A stretch of DNA of 64,000 nt, from positions 6,808,001 through 6,872,000 of the forward strand of contig NZ_FNSY01000001.1 of assembly GCF_900105515.1 (NCBI RefSeq). Direction: 5' to 3'. Origin of the DNA: Streptomyces sp. 2131.1 (GTDB lineage: Bacteria; Actinomycetota; Actinomycetes; Streptomycetales; Streptomycetaceae). The notes beneath the pieces were generated by a model that worked only from the letters and a program-made list of their open reading frames with translations, ran no database searches and had not been told where the DNA came from. Both the position numbers and the translations under genes were made by a program. Positions within the stretch are counted from its first letter, which is position 1. The number at the start of each line of letters is the position of its first letter. Of the stretch, positions 16,806 to 24,412 are shown in pieces.

Positions 16806-19100
16806 ATGAGCAATGCGGATGCGGCCGGAGTGATCCGCGTGGTCGGCGCGGCGACGAACAACCTCAGGGACGTCACCCTCGATGTGCCCAAGAAGGCGCT
16901 CACGGTCGTCACCGGGGTGTCCGGCTCCGGCAAGTCGTCGCTGGTGCTGGACACGATCGCGGCCGAGGCCCAGCGGCTGGTCAACGACGCCTACCCGACG
17001 TTCGTACGCAACCGGCTGCCCCAACTGCCCGCGCCCGAGGTCCAGTCGATGGACGGGCTCACCTTCACCGCACTCATCGACCAGCGCCGCTTCACCGGGA
17101 ACGCCCGCTCGGTCGTGGCCACCGCCTGCGACGTCGCACCGCTGATGCGGCTGGTGTTCTCCCGGATCGGCGAACCCTCGGCCGGCTACACACCCGCGTA
17201 CTCCTTCAACGACCCGACCGGGATGTGCCCGGAATGCGAGGGCATCGGCACCGTCGTCGACATCGACCCCGACGAACTCATCGACCCCGACAAGTCCATC
17301 AACGAGGGGCCCGTCCGGTTCAGCCAGTTCCGGCGCGGCGGATACCGGTGGAAGCGGTTCGCGTACAGCGGCCTGTTCGACCGGGACAAGCCGCTGAAGG
17401 ACTACACGGACGAGGAGATGGACCTCTTCCTGCACGCGGAGCAGCTGAAGCTTCCGGACCCGGACCCGGAGTTCCCGAAGACCGCCCGCTTCGACGGCGT
17501 CATCACCCGCATGCGCGACACGTTCGTCAAGAACCACCCGACGAAGATCTCCGCCCAGGTCCGCGCGGAACTGGACCGTATCACCACCCGCCACACCTGC
17601 CCGGAGTGCCGCGGCGCCCGGCTCAACGCGGCGGCCAGGGCCAGCCTCATCGACGGCCGTTCCCTCGCGGACTGGTCGGCCATGTCCGTCACCCGGCTGC
17701 GGGAACTGCTGGCGGAGACCCACGACCCGCGCGTCGAACCCGCGCTCGACGGCATCCGCGCCACCCTCGACGCCCTGCGCTCCGTCGGCCTCGGCTACCT
17801 GTCCCTGGACCGGACCTCGTCCACGCTCTCCGGCGGCGAGGCGCAGCGCGTGAAGATCGTCCGGCACCTGGGCAGCGCCCTCACCGACGTCACCTATGTG
17901 TTCGACGAGCCCTCGGTCGGCCTCCACCCCGTGGACGTCCACCTCCTCACCCATCTGCTGCTCCAGCTGCGGGACGCGGGCAACACCGTGCTCGTCGTCG
18001 AGCACCACCGGCAGATGATCGGCATCGCGGACCACGTCATCGACGTCGGGCCGGGCGCCGGGACCGAGGGCGGGCGGATCGAGTTCGAGGGCACGCCCGA
18101 CGCGCTCCGCGCGAGCGGTACGGTTACCGGGCGCCTGCTCGGGACCCCGCTGGAGGTCGCGACCACCGCCCGCCCGTGGCGCGGCTCCACCGTCGTCCGG
18201 AAGGCCGGGGCCAACAACCTGACGGGCTTCGACGCCGAGATCCCGCTCGGCGTCCTCACCGCCGTCACCGGGGTCGCCGGCTCAGGCAAGAGCTCGCTCG
18301 CCACCCGGGAACTCCCCGCCCAGCACCCCGGATTCACCGTCGTGGGCCAGGACCCGCTGCGCGGCGGGGCGCGGTCCACCTCGCTGTCCATCCTCGGGGT
18401 TGCCGACCACGTCCGGGGCGCGTTCGCCCGCGCGTCGGGCCTCGACCCGTCCTGGTTCAGCTTCAACTCCAAGGGCGCCTGCCCCGCCTGCCGCGGCAAG
18501 GGCCACCTCACCACCGAGCTGGCGTTCCTCGACGACGTCTCCACCCCGTGCGACGTCTGCGGCGGCCGGCGCTTCAACGACACCGCCCTCGGCGTCACGG
18601 TCAACGGCAGCACCATCGCCGACGTCCTCGGCATGGCGGCACACGCGTGCGCCGAGCAGTTCCCCGACGATCCCGACATCGTCGCCGCGATGTCCTGGCA
18701 GGAACGCGTCGGGCTCGGCTACATCGCGGTCGGCCAGTCGCTCGACACCCTCTCGGGCGGCGAGAAGCAGCGGCTCCTCCTGGCGCGCCACGTCAGCCAG
18801 GTGGAGGACATGGCCGGCGAGCGGATCGTCCTGGACGAGCCGACCACCGGACTGCACCCCAGCGACGTCGACCGGATCAACGTGCTCTTCGACGACCTCC
18901 TGGACGCCGGTGCCACGCTCGTCGTCGTCGAACACAACCTCCGCGTCGTCGCCCGCGCCGACCACGTCATCGACATCGGCCCCGGCGCCGGCACCGACGG
19001 CGGCCGGGTCGTCTTCACCGGCACCCCCGCCGCGCTCCTCGACGACGCCGCCTCCCTGACCGGCCGCGCGCTCCGCCTCGCCTCCTCGCCGGACTCCTGA
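16806..19100 (+). CDS. Short UvrA-like ABC ATPase
   Basis: A 764-residue UvrA paralogue. Two ABC-ATPase halves are visible: Walker A GVSGSGKSSL (about residue 35) with signature LSGGEAQRV (about 342), and Walker A GVAGSGKSSL (about 490) with signature LSGGEKQRL (about 650). Zinc-binding CxxC pairs occur in MCPECEGIG and in CPACRGKGH with CDVCGGRRF. It is about 180 residues shorter than housekeeping UvrA, and a UvrB-interaction domain was not recognised, so it is probably a class-III paralogue of the kind linked to resistance against DNA-binding drugs. TACGAT ends 6 nt before the ATG, indicating a leaderless transcript. No drug cluster adjoins it directly. Confidence 0.87.
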   Translation: MSNADAAGVIRVVGAATNNLRDVTLDVPKKALTVVTGVSGSGKSSLVLDTIAAEAQRLVNDAYPTFVRNRLPQLPAPEVQSMDGLTFTALIDQRRFTGNARSVVATACDVAPLMRLVFSRIGEPSAGYTPAYSFNDPTGMCPECEGIGTVVDIDPDELIDPDKSINEGPVRFSQFRRGGYRWKRFAYSGLFDRDKPLKDYTDEEMDLFLHAEQLKLPDPDPEFPKTARFDGVITRMRDTFVKNHPTKISAQVRAELDRITTRHTCPECRGARLNAAARASLIDGRSLADWSAMSVTRLRELLAETHDPRVEPALDGIRATLDALRSVGLGYLSLDRTSSTLSGGEAQRVKIVRHLGSALTDVTYVFDEPSVGLHPVDVHLLTHLLLQLRDAGNTVLVVEHHRQMIGIADHVIDVGPGAGTEGGRIEFEGTPDALRASGTVTGRLLGTPLEVATTARPWRGSTVVRKAGANNLTGFDAEIPLGVLTAVTGVAGSGKSSLATRELPAQHPGFTVVGQDPLRGGARSTSLSILGVADHVRGAFARASGLDPSWFSFNSKGACPACRGKGHLTTELAFLDDVSTPCDVCGGRRFNDTALGVTVNGSTIADVLGMAAHACAEQFPDDPDIVAAMSWQERVGLGYIAVGQSLDTLSGGEKQRLLLARHVSQVEDMAGERIVLDEPTTGLHPSDVDRINVLFDDLLDAGATLVVVEHNLRVVARADHVIDIGPGAGTDGGRVVFTGTPAALLDDAASLTGRALRLASSPDS

Positions 19101-19154
19101 CCCGACGCGGACCCGCGCGCCGGCGGGCCCACGCCCGTACGGCACAGTGGGGCC

Positions 19155-19658
19155 ATGACCGGCTACGAGACGATGTCCTACCACCTGGAGACCGAGCGGC
19201 TGATCCTGCGGCCCTGGGCCGAATCCGACGCCGCCGACTTCAGCGAGCTGCTGTCCGAGCGCGGCGGGGCGACCTACACGGTGGAGCGCGCCCGGCAGGC
19301 CATCGCCGGTCTGCTCGCGGGCACGGAGAACACCGGCATCGCGCTCCTGCCCATCCAGCGCCGCGACGAGGGCGACTTCATCGGCTACTGCGGCCTCATC
19401 ATCGGCCGCTCCACCCTGGAGGAGCCCGAGATCGCCTACGAGCTGTTCCGCCGCGCGCACAACCGGGGTTACGCCACCGAGGCGGCCCGTGCCGTGGTCG
19501 CGGCCGCCGCCGCGACCGGGCGGCAACGGCTCTGGTCGACCGTCGCCACCTGGAACGAGCCCTCGCTCCGTGTCCTGGAGAAGCTCGACTTCGTACAGGA
19601 CCACCTCTCCACCGAGGAGAACGGCGAAATCGTCTGGCTCACCCGCGAGTTGCCGTAG
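19155..19658 (+). CDS. GNAT N-acetyltransferase (RimJ/RimL type)
   Basis: A 167-residue acetyltransferase of the RimJ/RimL branch: N-terminal LETERLILRPWAESD, beta-4 IAYELFRRAHNRGYATEAARAVV with the acetyl-CoA loop R-x-x-G-x-A (here NRGYAT), and the C-terminal WNEPSLRVLEKLDFV. It starts 54 bases after the UvrA-like gene on the same strand, so both may be co-transcribed. The acceptor is unknown; relatives acetylate protein N-termini or small-molecule amines. Its stop lies 3 bases from the stop of the convergent methyltransferase. Confidence 0.85.
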   Translation: MTGYETMSYHLETERLILRPWAESDAADFSELLSERGGATYTVERARQAIAGLLAGTENTGIALLPIQRRDEGDFIGYCGLIIGRSTLEEPEIAYELFRRAHNRGYATEAARAVVAAAAATGRQRLWSTVATWNEPSLRVLEKLDFVQDHLSTEENGEIVWLTRELP

Positions 19659-19661
19659 CCC

Positions 19662-20579
19662 CTACGGTCGGCGCCGGTACGCGAACACCCATCGGTTCCC
19701 CTCCAGCGCGTCGTTCGGCTCCGGCAGCGGACCGCGCCCGTGCCGGCGGGTGAACTCGAACGGCGTGTGCGTCGAGGCCGACCACCCCCTGGCCTCCAGG
19801 CGGCCCGCGGAGTCGGGGCGGGGGCCCTTGTCGAAGAGGTCGAGCAGGTCGATGCCGATCTGCTCCCGCGTCGCCGTGTAGATCGCGCTGTCGCGGTACG
19901 CCATCAGGTCCGCCTCCAGCTTCGCCTCGAACGCCAGGGCGCTGCCCTCGGCGGCCAGCAGGTCCACGGTGTCGACGAGATACGTCTCGGCGGGCCCGGG
20001 AAGGTAGAAGAGCAGGCCCTCCGCCAGCCAGATGCTCGGCGCGGCCGGGTCGAAGCCCGAACCGGTCAGCGCGGTCACCCAGTCGTCCCGCAGATCGACC
20101 GGCACCGGCACGCGTCGCACCCTCGGGGCGGCCGACAACTCCGCGAGCACCTGGTGCTTGAAGGCCAGCACACCCGCCCGGTCCACCTCGAAGAACACAC
20201 AGTCCGACGGCCAGTCCAGCCGGAACGCCCGCGTGTCCAACCCGGCACCCAGCAACACCACTTGGCGGACACCGGTGAGCACCGACCGTACGACGAAGTC
20301 GTCGAGGACCCGGGTGCGCAGCCCGAAGTAGCGGGCGAACCTGCCCCACAACGCGTTGTCGTCCCCGTCCGGGACCTGCTCGATGCGCACCGGCCACCCG
20401 GCACAGGCCGGTGCCGCCCGTACGAAGTGCTCGGCGTAGACGTCCTGGGCCAGACTGTCGCCGCGGTGACTCTCGATCGCCCGGGACGCGGCGACCAGGA
20501 GGGCGGTCAGCCCCACGCCGCCGTCCACCCCCTCCGTGTCCGGGTGCGGTGATGCGGTGGTGCCGATTGCCTCGTTCAT
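19662..20579 (-). CDS. SAM-dependent carboxyl-type methyltransferase (TIGR00027/LCM family)
   Basis: A 305-residue class-I methyltransferase of the leucine-carboxyl-methyltransferase-like family widespread in actinomycetes. Seen: the N-terminal SRAIESHRGDSLAQDVYAEHF, the SAM motif QVVLLGAGLDTRAFRLDW (about 110-127), the acidic FEVDRAGVLAFK that binds the ribose, and SIWLAEGLLFYLP. Known members of the fold methylate carboxylates or hydroxyls. It is the last gene of the furan operon: its ATG overlaps the stop of the alcohol dehydrogenase as ATGA, so translation is probably coupled. A role in making a methyl ester of a furan carboxylate is inference from context. Confidence 0.85.
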   Translation of the reverse strand: MNEAIGTTASPHPDTEGVDGGVGLTALLVAASRAIESHRGDSLAQDVYAEHFVRAAPACAGWPVRIEQVPDGDDNALWGRFARYFGLRTRVLDDFVVRSVLTGVRQVVLLGAGLDTRAFRLDWPSDCVFFEVDRAGVLAFKHQVLAELSAAPRVRRVPVPVDLRDDWVTALTGSGFDPAAPSIWLAEGLLFYLPGPAETYLVDTVDLLAAEGSALAFEAKLEADLMAYRDSAIYTATREQIGIDLLDLFDKGPRPDSAGRLEARGWSASTHTPFEFTRRHGRGPLPEPNDALEGNRWVFAYRRRP

Positions 20580-21688
20580 CGGGTTCTTCCCTCCGGGAGC
20601 AGGACGGGTTTGACCACCCGGCCCTCCTCGCAGTCGCGTTCGGCCTCGTTGATGTCGGCCAGGGGGTAGGTACGGATGAGCTGGTCGAAGGGGAAGCTCC
20701 CGGCCCGCCACAGCCCCGTCAGTACGGGGATCAGCAGCCCCGGGACCGCGTCCCCCTCGCAGATGTGGCGGATGCTCCGGCCCCGGTCGAGCGTGCCCGG
20801 TTCCAGCGGCAGAGCGGTGTGCAGGCGGGCCACCAGGCCCAGGGTGCCGGTCGGGCGCAGCGCCCGGAGCGCGTCGTTGATGAGCGTGGGCGACGCCGTG
20901 GTGTCCAGCGCGAACCGCGCGCCGCCGTCCGTCAGTCGGCGGACATGCTCCGGGAGCCCCGCCGTGCCGGCGTCCAGCGGGACCGCGCCGAACCGTTCGG
21001 CGAGTTCCAGGCGTTGCCGATGCCGGTCCACCGCCACGACCGGGACACCGGCAGCCCCCGCCGCCATGACGGCGGCCAGCCCCACCGCCCCGGCGCCGAG
21101 CACCAGCAGCGTGTCGCCGGGCCCGGCGCGGAAGGTGTTCAGCACGGCCCCGGCCCCGGTGAGGAAGCCGCAGCCGAGCGGCCCGAGCAGTTCCACGGGC
21201 AGGGCGGGGTCCACGCGGACGGCGTTGCGGGCGGACACCAGCGCGTAGTCGGCGAACGACGACTGCCCGAACCACCGGGGAGCCAGCACCTTGCAGTCCG
21301 CGTCCGTCAGCCGGGGCGGCTCGTCCGCCCGCCCTCCGAAGAGGTTGAGCGCGGCGAAGGAGTCGCAGTACGCCGGCGCCGCGCCCCGGCAGTTCCGGCA
21401 GTGTCCGCAGGAGTCGAAGCTCAGCACGACGTGGTCGCCGACCCCGATCTCCGTGTCCGGTCCGCCCCCGGCCCGGACGACGACTCCCGCCCCTTCGTGG
21501 CCGAGTACCGCCGGCAACGGGCTGCGGCCGGCCGACCGCCGTACCGCGAGATCCGTACGGCACATCCCGGCGCCCGCGATCTCGACCAGGATCTCGCCCG
21601 GCGCCGGTTCCGTGTCCAGGACGACGTCCTCGACCGCGAACGGTTCCTCGTACGAGCGCAGCACCGCCGCCCGGAATCTCGTCGTCAT
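20576..21688 (-). CDS. Zinc-dependent alcohol dehydrogenase (aryl-alcohol type)
   Basis: A 370-residue medium-chain dehydrogenase. All zinc ligands are visible: catalytic Cys43 (GAGMCRTDL) and His64-Glu65 (LGHEGAG), and structural Cys94, Cys97, Cys100 and Cys108 in CGHCRNC with its downstream Cys. The nucleotide motif is LVLGAGAVGLAA (about 198-209), followed by an acidic VVAVDRH that suggests NAD. Overall it resembles benzyl/aryl-alcohol dehydrogenases. It is third in the furan operon, overlapping both neighbours by ATGA. The predicted role is oxidation of a hydroxymethyl-furan to the aldehyde, or the reverse. Confidence 0.9.
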   Translation of the reverse strand: MTTRFRAAVLRSYEEPFAVEDVVLDTEPAPGEILVEIAGAGMCRTDLAVRRSAGRSPLPAVLGHEGAGVVVRAGGGPDTEIGVGDHVVLSFDSCGHCRNCRGAAPAYCDSFAALNLFGGRADEPPRLTDADCKVLAPRWFGQSSFADYALVSARNAVRVDPALPVELLGPLGCGFLTGAGAVLNTFRAGPGDTLLVLGAGAVGLAAVMAAGAAGVPVVAVDRHRQRLELAERFGAVPLDAGTAGLPEHVRRLTDGGARFALDTTASPTLINDALRALRPTGTLGLVARLHTALPLEPGTLDRGRSIRHICEGDAVPGLLIPVLTGLWRAGSFPFDQLIRTYPLADINEAERDCEEGRVVKPVLLPEGRTR

Positions 21689-23094
21689 GCGTCCTCCGGG
21701 CGGTGGACGACGAACGGGCGCAGGTTGCCGTACAGCCCCCACGGCCCGCCCGCGACGCCGACCCCGCTGTCCTTGATCCCTGCGAAGGGCTGGGCGAGGG
21801 ACAGCTCGGCGTGGTGGTTGATCCAGGCCGTCCCGCACTCCAGCCGGTCCGCGACCGCCTCGGCCCGGTCCAGGTCGGTGCCCCAGACCGAGCCGCCGAG
21901 CCCGAAGCCGGTGCCGTTGGCCGCGTCGACGGCCTCGTCCACGCTCCCGTACGGCAGCACCGGCAGCACCGGCCCGAACTGCTCCTCCGTCACCACCGCG
22001 CTGCCGGGCGGCACATCGGTGAGGATCGTCGGGGCGAAGAAGTAGCCGGGCCCGTCGAGGCGGTGGCCGCCCGCCGCGGCCCGGGCGCCGTCCGCGAGGG
22101 CCCGTTCGGTGACCTCCTCCACCCGGACCAGCTGCGGGGCGTTGTTGAGGGGCCCCAGCCGGGTGTCGGGGTCCAGGCCGCTGCCGACGGCGACGGACTT
22201 CGCCCGCTGGGCGAGCGCCTCGACCACCTCCGCGTGCAGCCGGGCCGGGGCGTAGACGCGCTTGACCGCCATACAGACCTGCCCGCAGTTGCGGAACGCG
22301 GCCCAGAACAGCCGGTCCGCGATCCGCTCCACGTCGACGTCGTCCAGCAGGAGCGCCGCGTCGTTGCCGCCCAGCTCCAGCGTGACCCGGGCGAGGGAGG
22401 CCGCCGCCCCCGCGGCGACCGCCCGGCCGGTGGGCACCGAACCGGTGAAGGTGACGTGCCGGATCCCCGGATGGGAGGCCAGCCGCGCACCGAGGGGTTC
22501 GCGTCCCGTGACGACGGTCAGTACGTCCTCGGGCAGGGCGGCCGCGAGTACGGACCCCAGCAGCCGGGTGGCGAGCGGGGTGAAGGGGGACGGCTTGAGG
22601 ACCATGGTGTTGCCCGCCGCCAGCGCGGGCGCGAACTTCGCCGCCGCCAGTTGCAGCGGGAAGTTCCACGGCACGATCGCGGCGACCGGCCCCAGCGAAC
22701 GCCAGCGGACCTCGCTGCGTACGGGCCGGCCGTCGCTGATCCGCCGCGTCCGCGGGGCCAGCTCCGCGAAGTACCGCAGCCGGGCCGCCGTGCGGGCGGT
22801 CTCCGCGTACGACTCGGCCAGCGGCTTGCCCTGCTCCCGGGTGAGCAGCCGGGCGAGGTCGTCGCCGGCCGCCTCCACGGCTTCGGCCGCGCGGAGCAGC
22901 GCGTCAGTCCGGGCGGCGGGGTCGGCCCGCCAGCCTGGCCAGGCCCGGCGCGCCCGGCCCACCACGGCGTGCAGTTCTTCCGGCCGCATGTCGGGGGCCT
23001 CGTCGAAGGGCTCCCCGGTGGCCGGGTCGACGACCGCGAACCGCGCGGCCCGCCCGGGCACGCGGTTCGCGGCCACCGCGTCGAAGGTCGGCAT
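21685..23094 (-). CDS. NAD(P)-dependent aldehyde dehydrogenase
   Basis: A 469-residue ALDH-superfamily enzyme. Seen: VPWNFPLQLA with Asn144, the Lys in MVLKPSPFTP (about 167), the glycine motif FTGSVPTGR (216-224), the general base Glu240 in VTLELGGND, and the nucleophile Cys274 in NCGQVC. Length and motifs fit succinate-semialdehyde/aryl-aldehyde dehydrogenases. The ATG is 7 bases after the stop of the furan-synthase gene, and its own stop overlaps the next ATG. The predicted role is oxidation of a furan aldehyde to furan carboxylate, which would draw the product of the first enzyme away from a methanofuran-like route. Confidence 0.9.
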   Translation of the reverse strand: MPTFDAVAANRVPGRAARFAVVDPATGEPFDEAPDMRPEELHAVVGRARRAWPGWRADPAARTDALLRAAEAVEAAGDDLARLLTREQGKPLAESYAETARTAARLRYFAELAPRTRRISDGRPVRSEVRWRSLGPVAAIVPWNFPLQLAAAKFAPALAAGNTMVLKPSPFTPLATRLLGSVLAAALPEDVLTVVTGREPLGARLASHPGIRHVTFTGSVPTGRAVAAGAAASLARVTLELGGNDAALLLDDVDVERIADRLFWAAFRNCGQVCMAVKRVYAPARLHAEVVEALAQRAKSVAVGSGLDPDTRLGPLNNAPQLVRVEEVTERALADGARAAAGGHRLDGPGYFFAPTILTDVPPGSAVVTEEQFGPVLPVLPYGSVDEAVDAANGTGFGLGGSVWGTDLDRAEAVADRLECGTAWINHHAELSLAQPFAGIKDSGVGVAGGPWGLYGNLRPFVVHRPEDA

Positions 23095-23101
23095 CCCGCG
23101 G

Positions 23102-23860
23102 TCAGCCCGCGACGGTGACGGCGGCCGCGTGCTCCCGGGCCTGCCGGTCCATCTCCGCCCGGAACGAGGCCACCAGATGCGGCTGGATCCGGCCGGCATT
23201 GCGGTCGCCGCCCTCGCAGACCGCCCCGCGAACCCCCACGATGTCCGTGCCGATACGGGTCAGCGTGGGGAGGTCGGCCTGCTTGACGCTGCCGGCGAGC
23301 GCCGCGAGCAGACCGGCGGCATGGGTGCGCGCGACGAACTCGGCGCAGACCTCCGGCGGCACGTGGTCGAACAGCCGCGTCCCGTCCTTGATCGCCGTGT
23401 CGAGCATGGCCGCGTCGGCGCCGGACCGGGCCGCGATGTCGGGCAGGGCGAGCGGATTGACGCACCCGACGCGGTGGGCGTCGGCATACCCGGAGGCGAC
23501 GACCAGCGCCTCCGGACGGTAGTCCTTCACCGCCCGGACGACGGCCCGCATGACGTCGATGCCCTGATCGGGCGTCGTGCACCCGTAGAGACCGACCTTG
23601 ATGTACGTGGCTCCGGAGACCACGGCCCCGAGCGCAGCCTGCGCCACCGTGCCCGGCTTGTACGGGACGTCTCCCACGGTCGCGGACACCGGCTTGCCGG
23701 CCGGGACCGCCTCCCGGATCTCCCTGATGACCCAGGGGAAGTTCGCGCCGAGCGACCCCTCGTCGGGCTTCTTCACGTCGACGATGTCCAAGTACTCCGC
23801 CGCCTTCGCACAGTCGATGGCTTCCTCGACGCTGTCCGGAGAGATGAGAAGCAACACCAT
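23102..23860 (-). CDS. MfnB-like (5-formylfuran-3-yl)methyl phosphate synthase
   Basis: A 252-residue TIM-barrel protein of the MfnB family. In methanogens MfnB condenses two glyceraldehyde-3-phosphate molecules into (5-formylfuran-3-yl)methyl phosphate, the furan precursor of methanofuran. Family landmarks: LLLISPDSVEEA, DIVDVKKPDEGSLGANFPWVI, ATVGDVPYKPGT, YIKVGLYG and AAMLDTAIKDG. Lys30, Lys88, Asp154 and Lys158 align with the archaeal active-site residues (Lys27, Lys85, Asp151, Lys155 as I recall) with a constant offset of three. A strong GGAAGGAG ribosome-binding site precedes the ATG. It is the first gene of a coupled four-gene operon. No transaminase or kinase of the methanofuran route is present, so the end product must differ. 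Confidence 0.9.
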   Translation of the reverse strand: MVLLLISPDSVEEAIDCAKAAEYLDIVDVKKPDEGSLGANFPWVIREIREAVPAGKPVSATVGDVPYKPGTVAQAALGAVVSGATYIKVGLYGCTTPDQGIDVMRAVVRAVKDYRPEALVVASGYADAHRVGCVNPLALPDIAARSGADAAMLDTAIKDGTRLFDHVPPEVCAEFVARTHAAGLLAALAGSVKQADLPTLTRIGTDIVGVRGAVCEGGDRNAGRIQPHLVASFRAEMDRQAREHAAAVTVAG

Positions 23861-24030
23861 TGGCTCCTTCCACCGCGGAGGTGCGGATCACCTCGTCGAC
23901 CTGCGGTGCGCTCATCATTTCCGCCGCCCGCGGGCCCCGGTAGGGCGCGCGGGCCCCCCTGGGAGCACGGCCCCCGACCGCAATGCGCCGCACACCCCGG
24001 CGCAGGGGAGCACCGTGGGATCATGCGCGG

Positions 24031-24318
24031 ATGAGCGACGACCTGGAAGTGAGCGCGTTGGCGATCAACGTCACTATCCCCACGGAGCTGCGCTGGACAG
24101 ACACCCGGCGCGGCACGGAGTTCCTCCTCAGCACCCTCAACGTCCGCCTCCTGCCCGACGGCCACCTCGCCGTGAAGGCGTACGGCCGCCCGGCCGAGGG
24201 CGGGCGAGGCGCCTACGTGTCGTTCCCGGTGCCCGACCGCCCGGAGCTGACGGCCCTGGTGGCCGAGGCGGCGAGCCGCGCCGGGGCCCTGTGGGCCGCG
24301 CACCGGGGTCTCGGCTGA
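24031..24318 (+). CDS. Small hypothetical protein
   Basis: A 95-residue soluble protein of unknown function, with beta-rich content (VSALAINVTIPTELRW, TLNVRLLPDGHLAVKAY) followed by an amphipathic C-terminal helix. There is no signal peptide or membrane segment and no family was recognised. GATCAT ends 6 nt before the ATG, which suggests a leaderless transcript and supports this start over the upstream in-frame one. It is divergent from the furan operon and ends just before a perfect hairpin shared with the GH30 gene. Confidence 0.65.
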   Translation: MSDDLEVSALAINVTIPTELRWTDTRRGTEFLLSTLNVRLLPDGHLAVKAYGRPAEGGRGAYVSFPVPDRPELTALVAEAASRAGALWAAHRGLG

Positions 24319-24337
24319 GCGCGCGCCTCGCACGCGC

Positions 24338-24372
24338 GACGCCCCCGCGAGCGGACCGCTCGCGGGGGCGTC
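24338..24372. terminator. Perfect 16-bp hairpin terminator
   Basis: Arms GACGCCCCCGCGAGCG (24338-24353) and CGCTCGCGGGGGCGTC (24357-24372) are exact complements around GAC. The hairpin lies between the convergent small gene and GH30 gene. Confidence 0.8.
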
Positions 24373-24412
24373 ACACAGTCCGGCCCCCGGTCAGGCGAGG
24401 GGCGGACGCGGC

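Noticed and set aside
19662..23860. The furan operon as a methanofuran cofactor pathway
   Set aside because: Only the first enzyme matches; no aminotransferase, kinase, tyramine-glutamate ligase or coupling enzyme is present.
23861..23940. An upstream leader frame MMSAPQVDEVIRTS before the furan synthase gene
   Set aside because: It overlaps the synthase start in another frame, has no good ribosome-binding site and becomes non-protein-like after about 20 residues.
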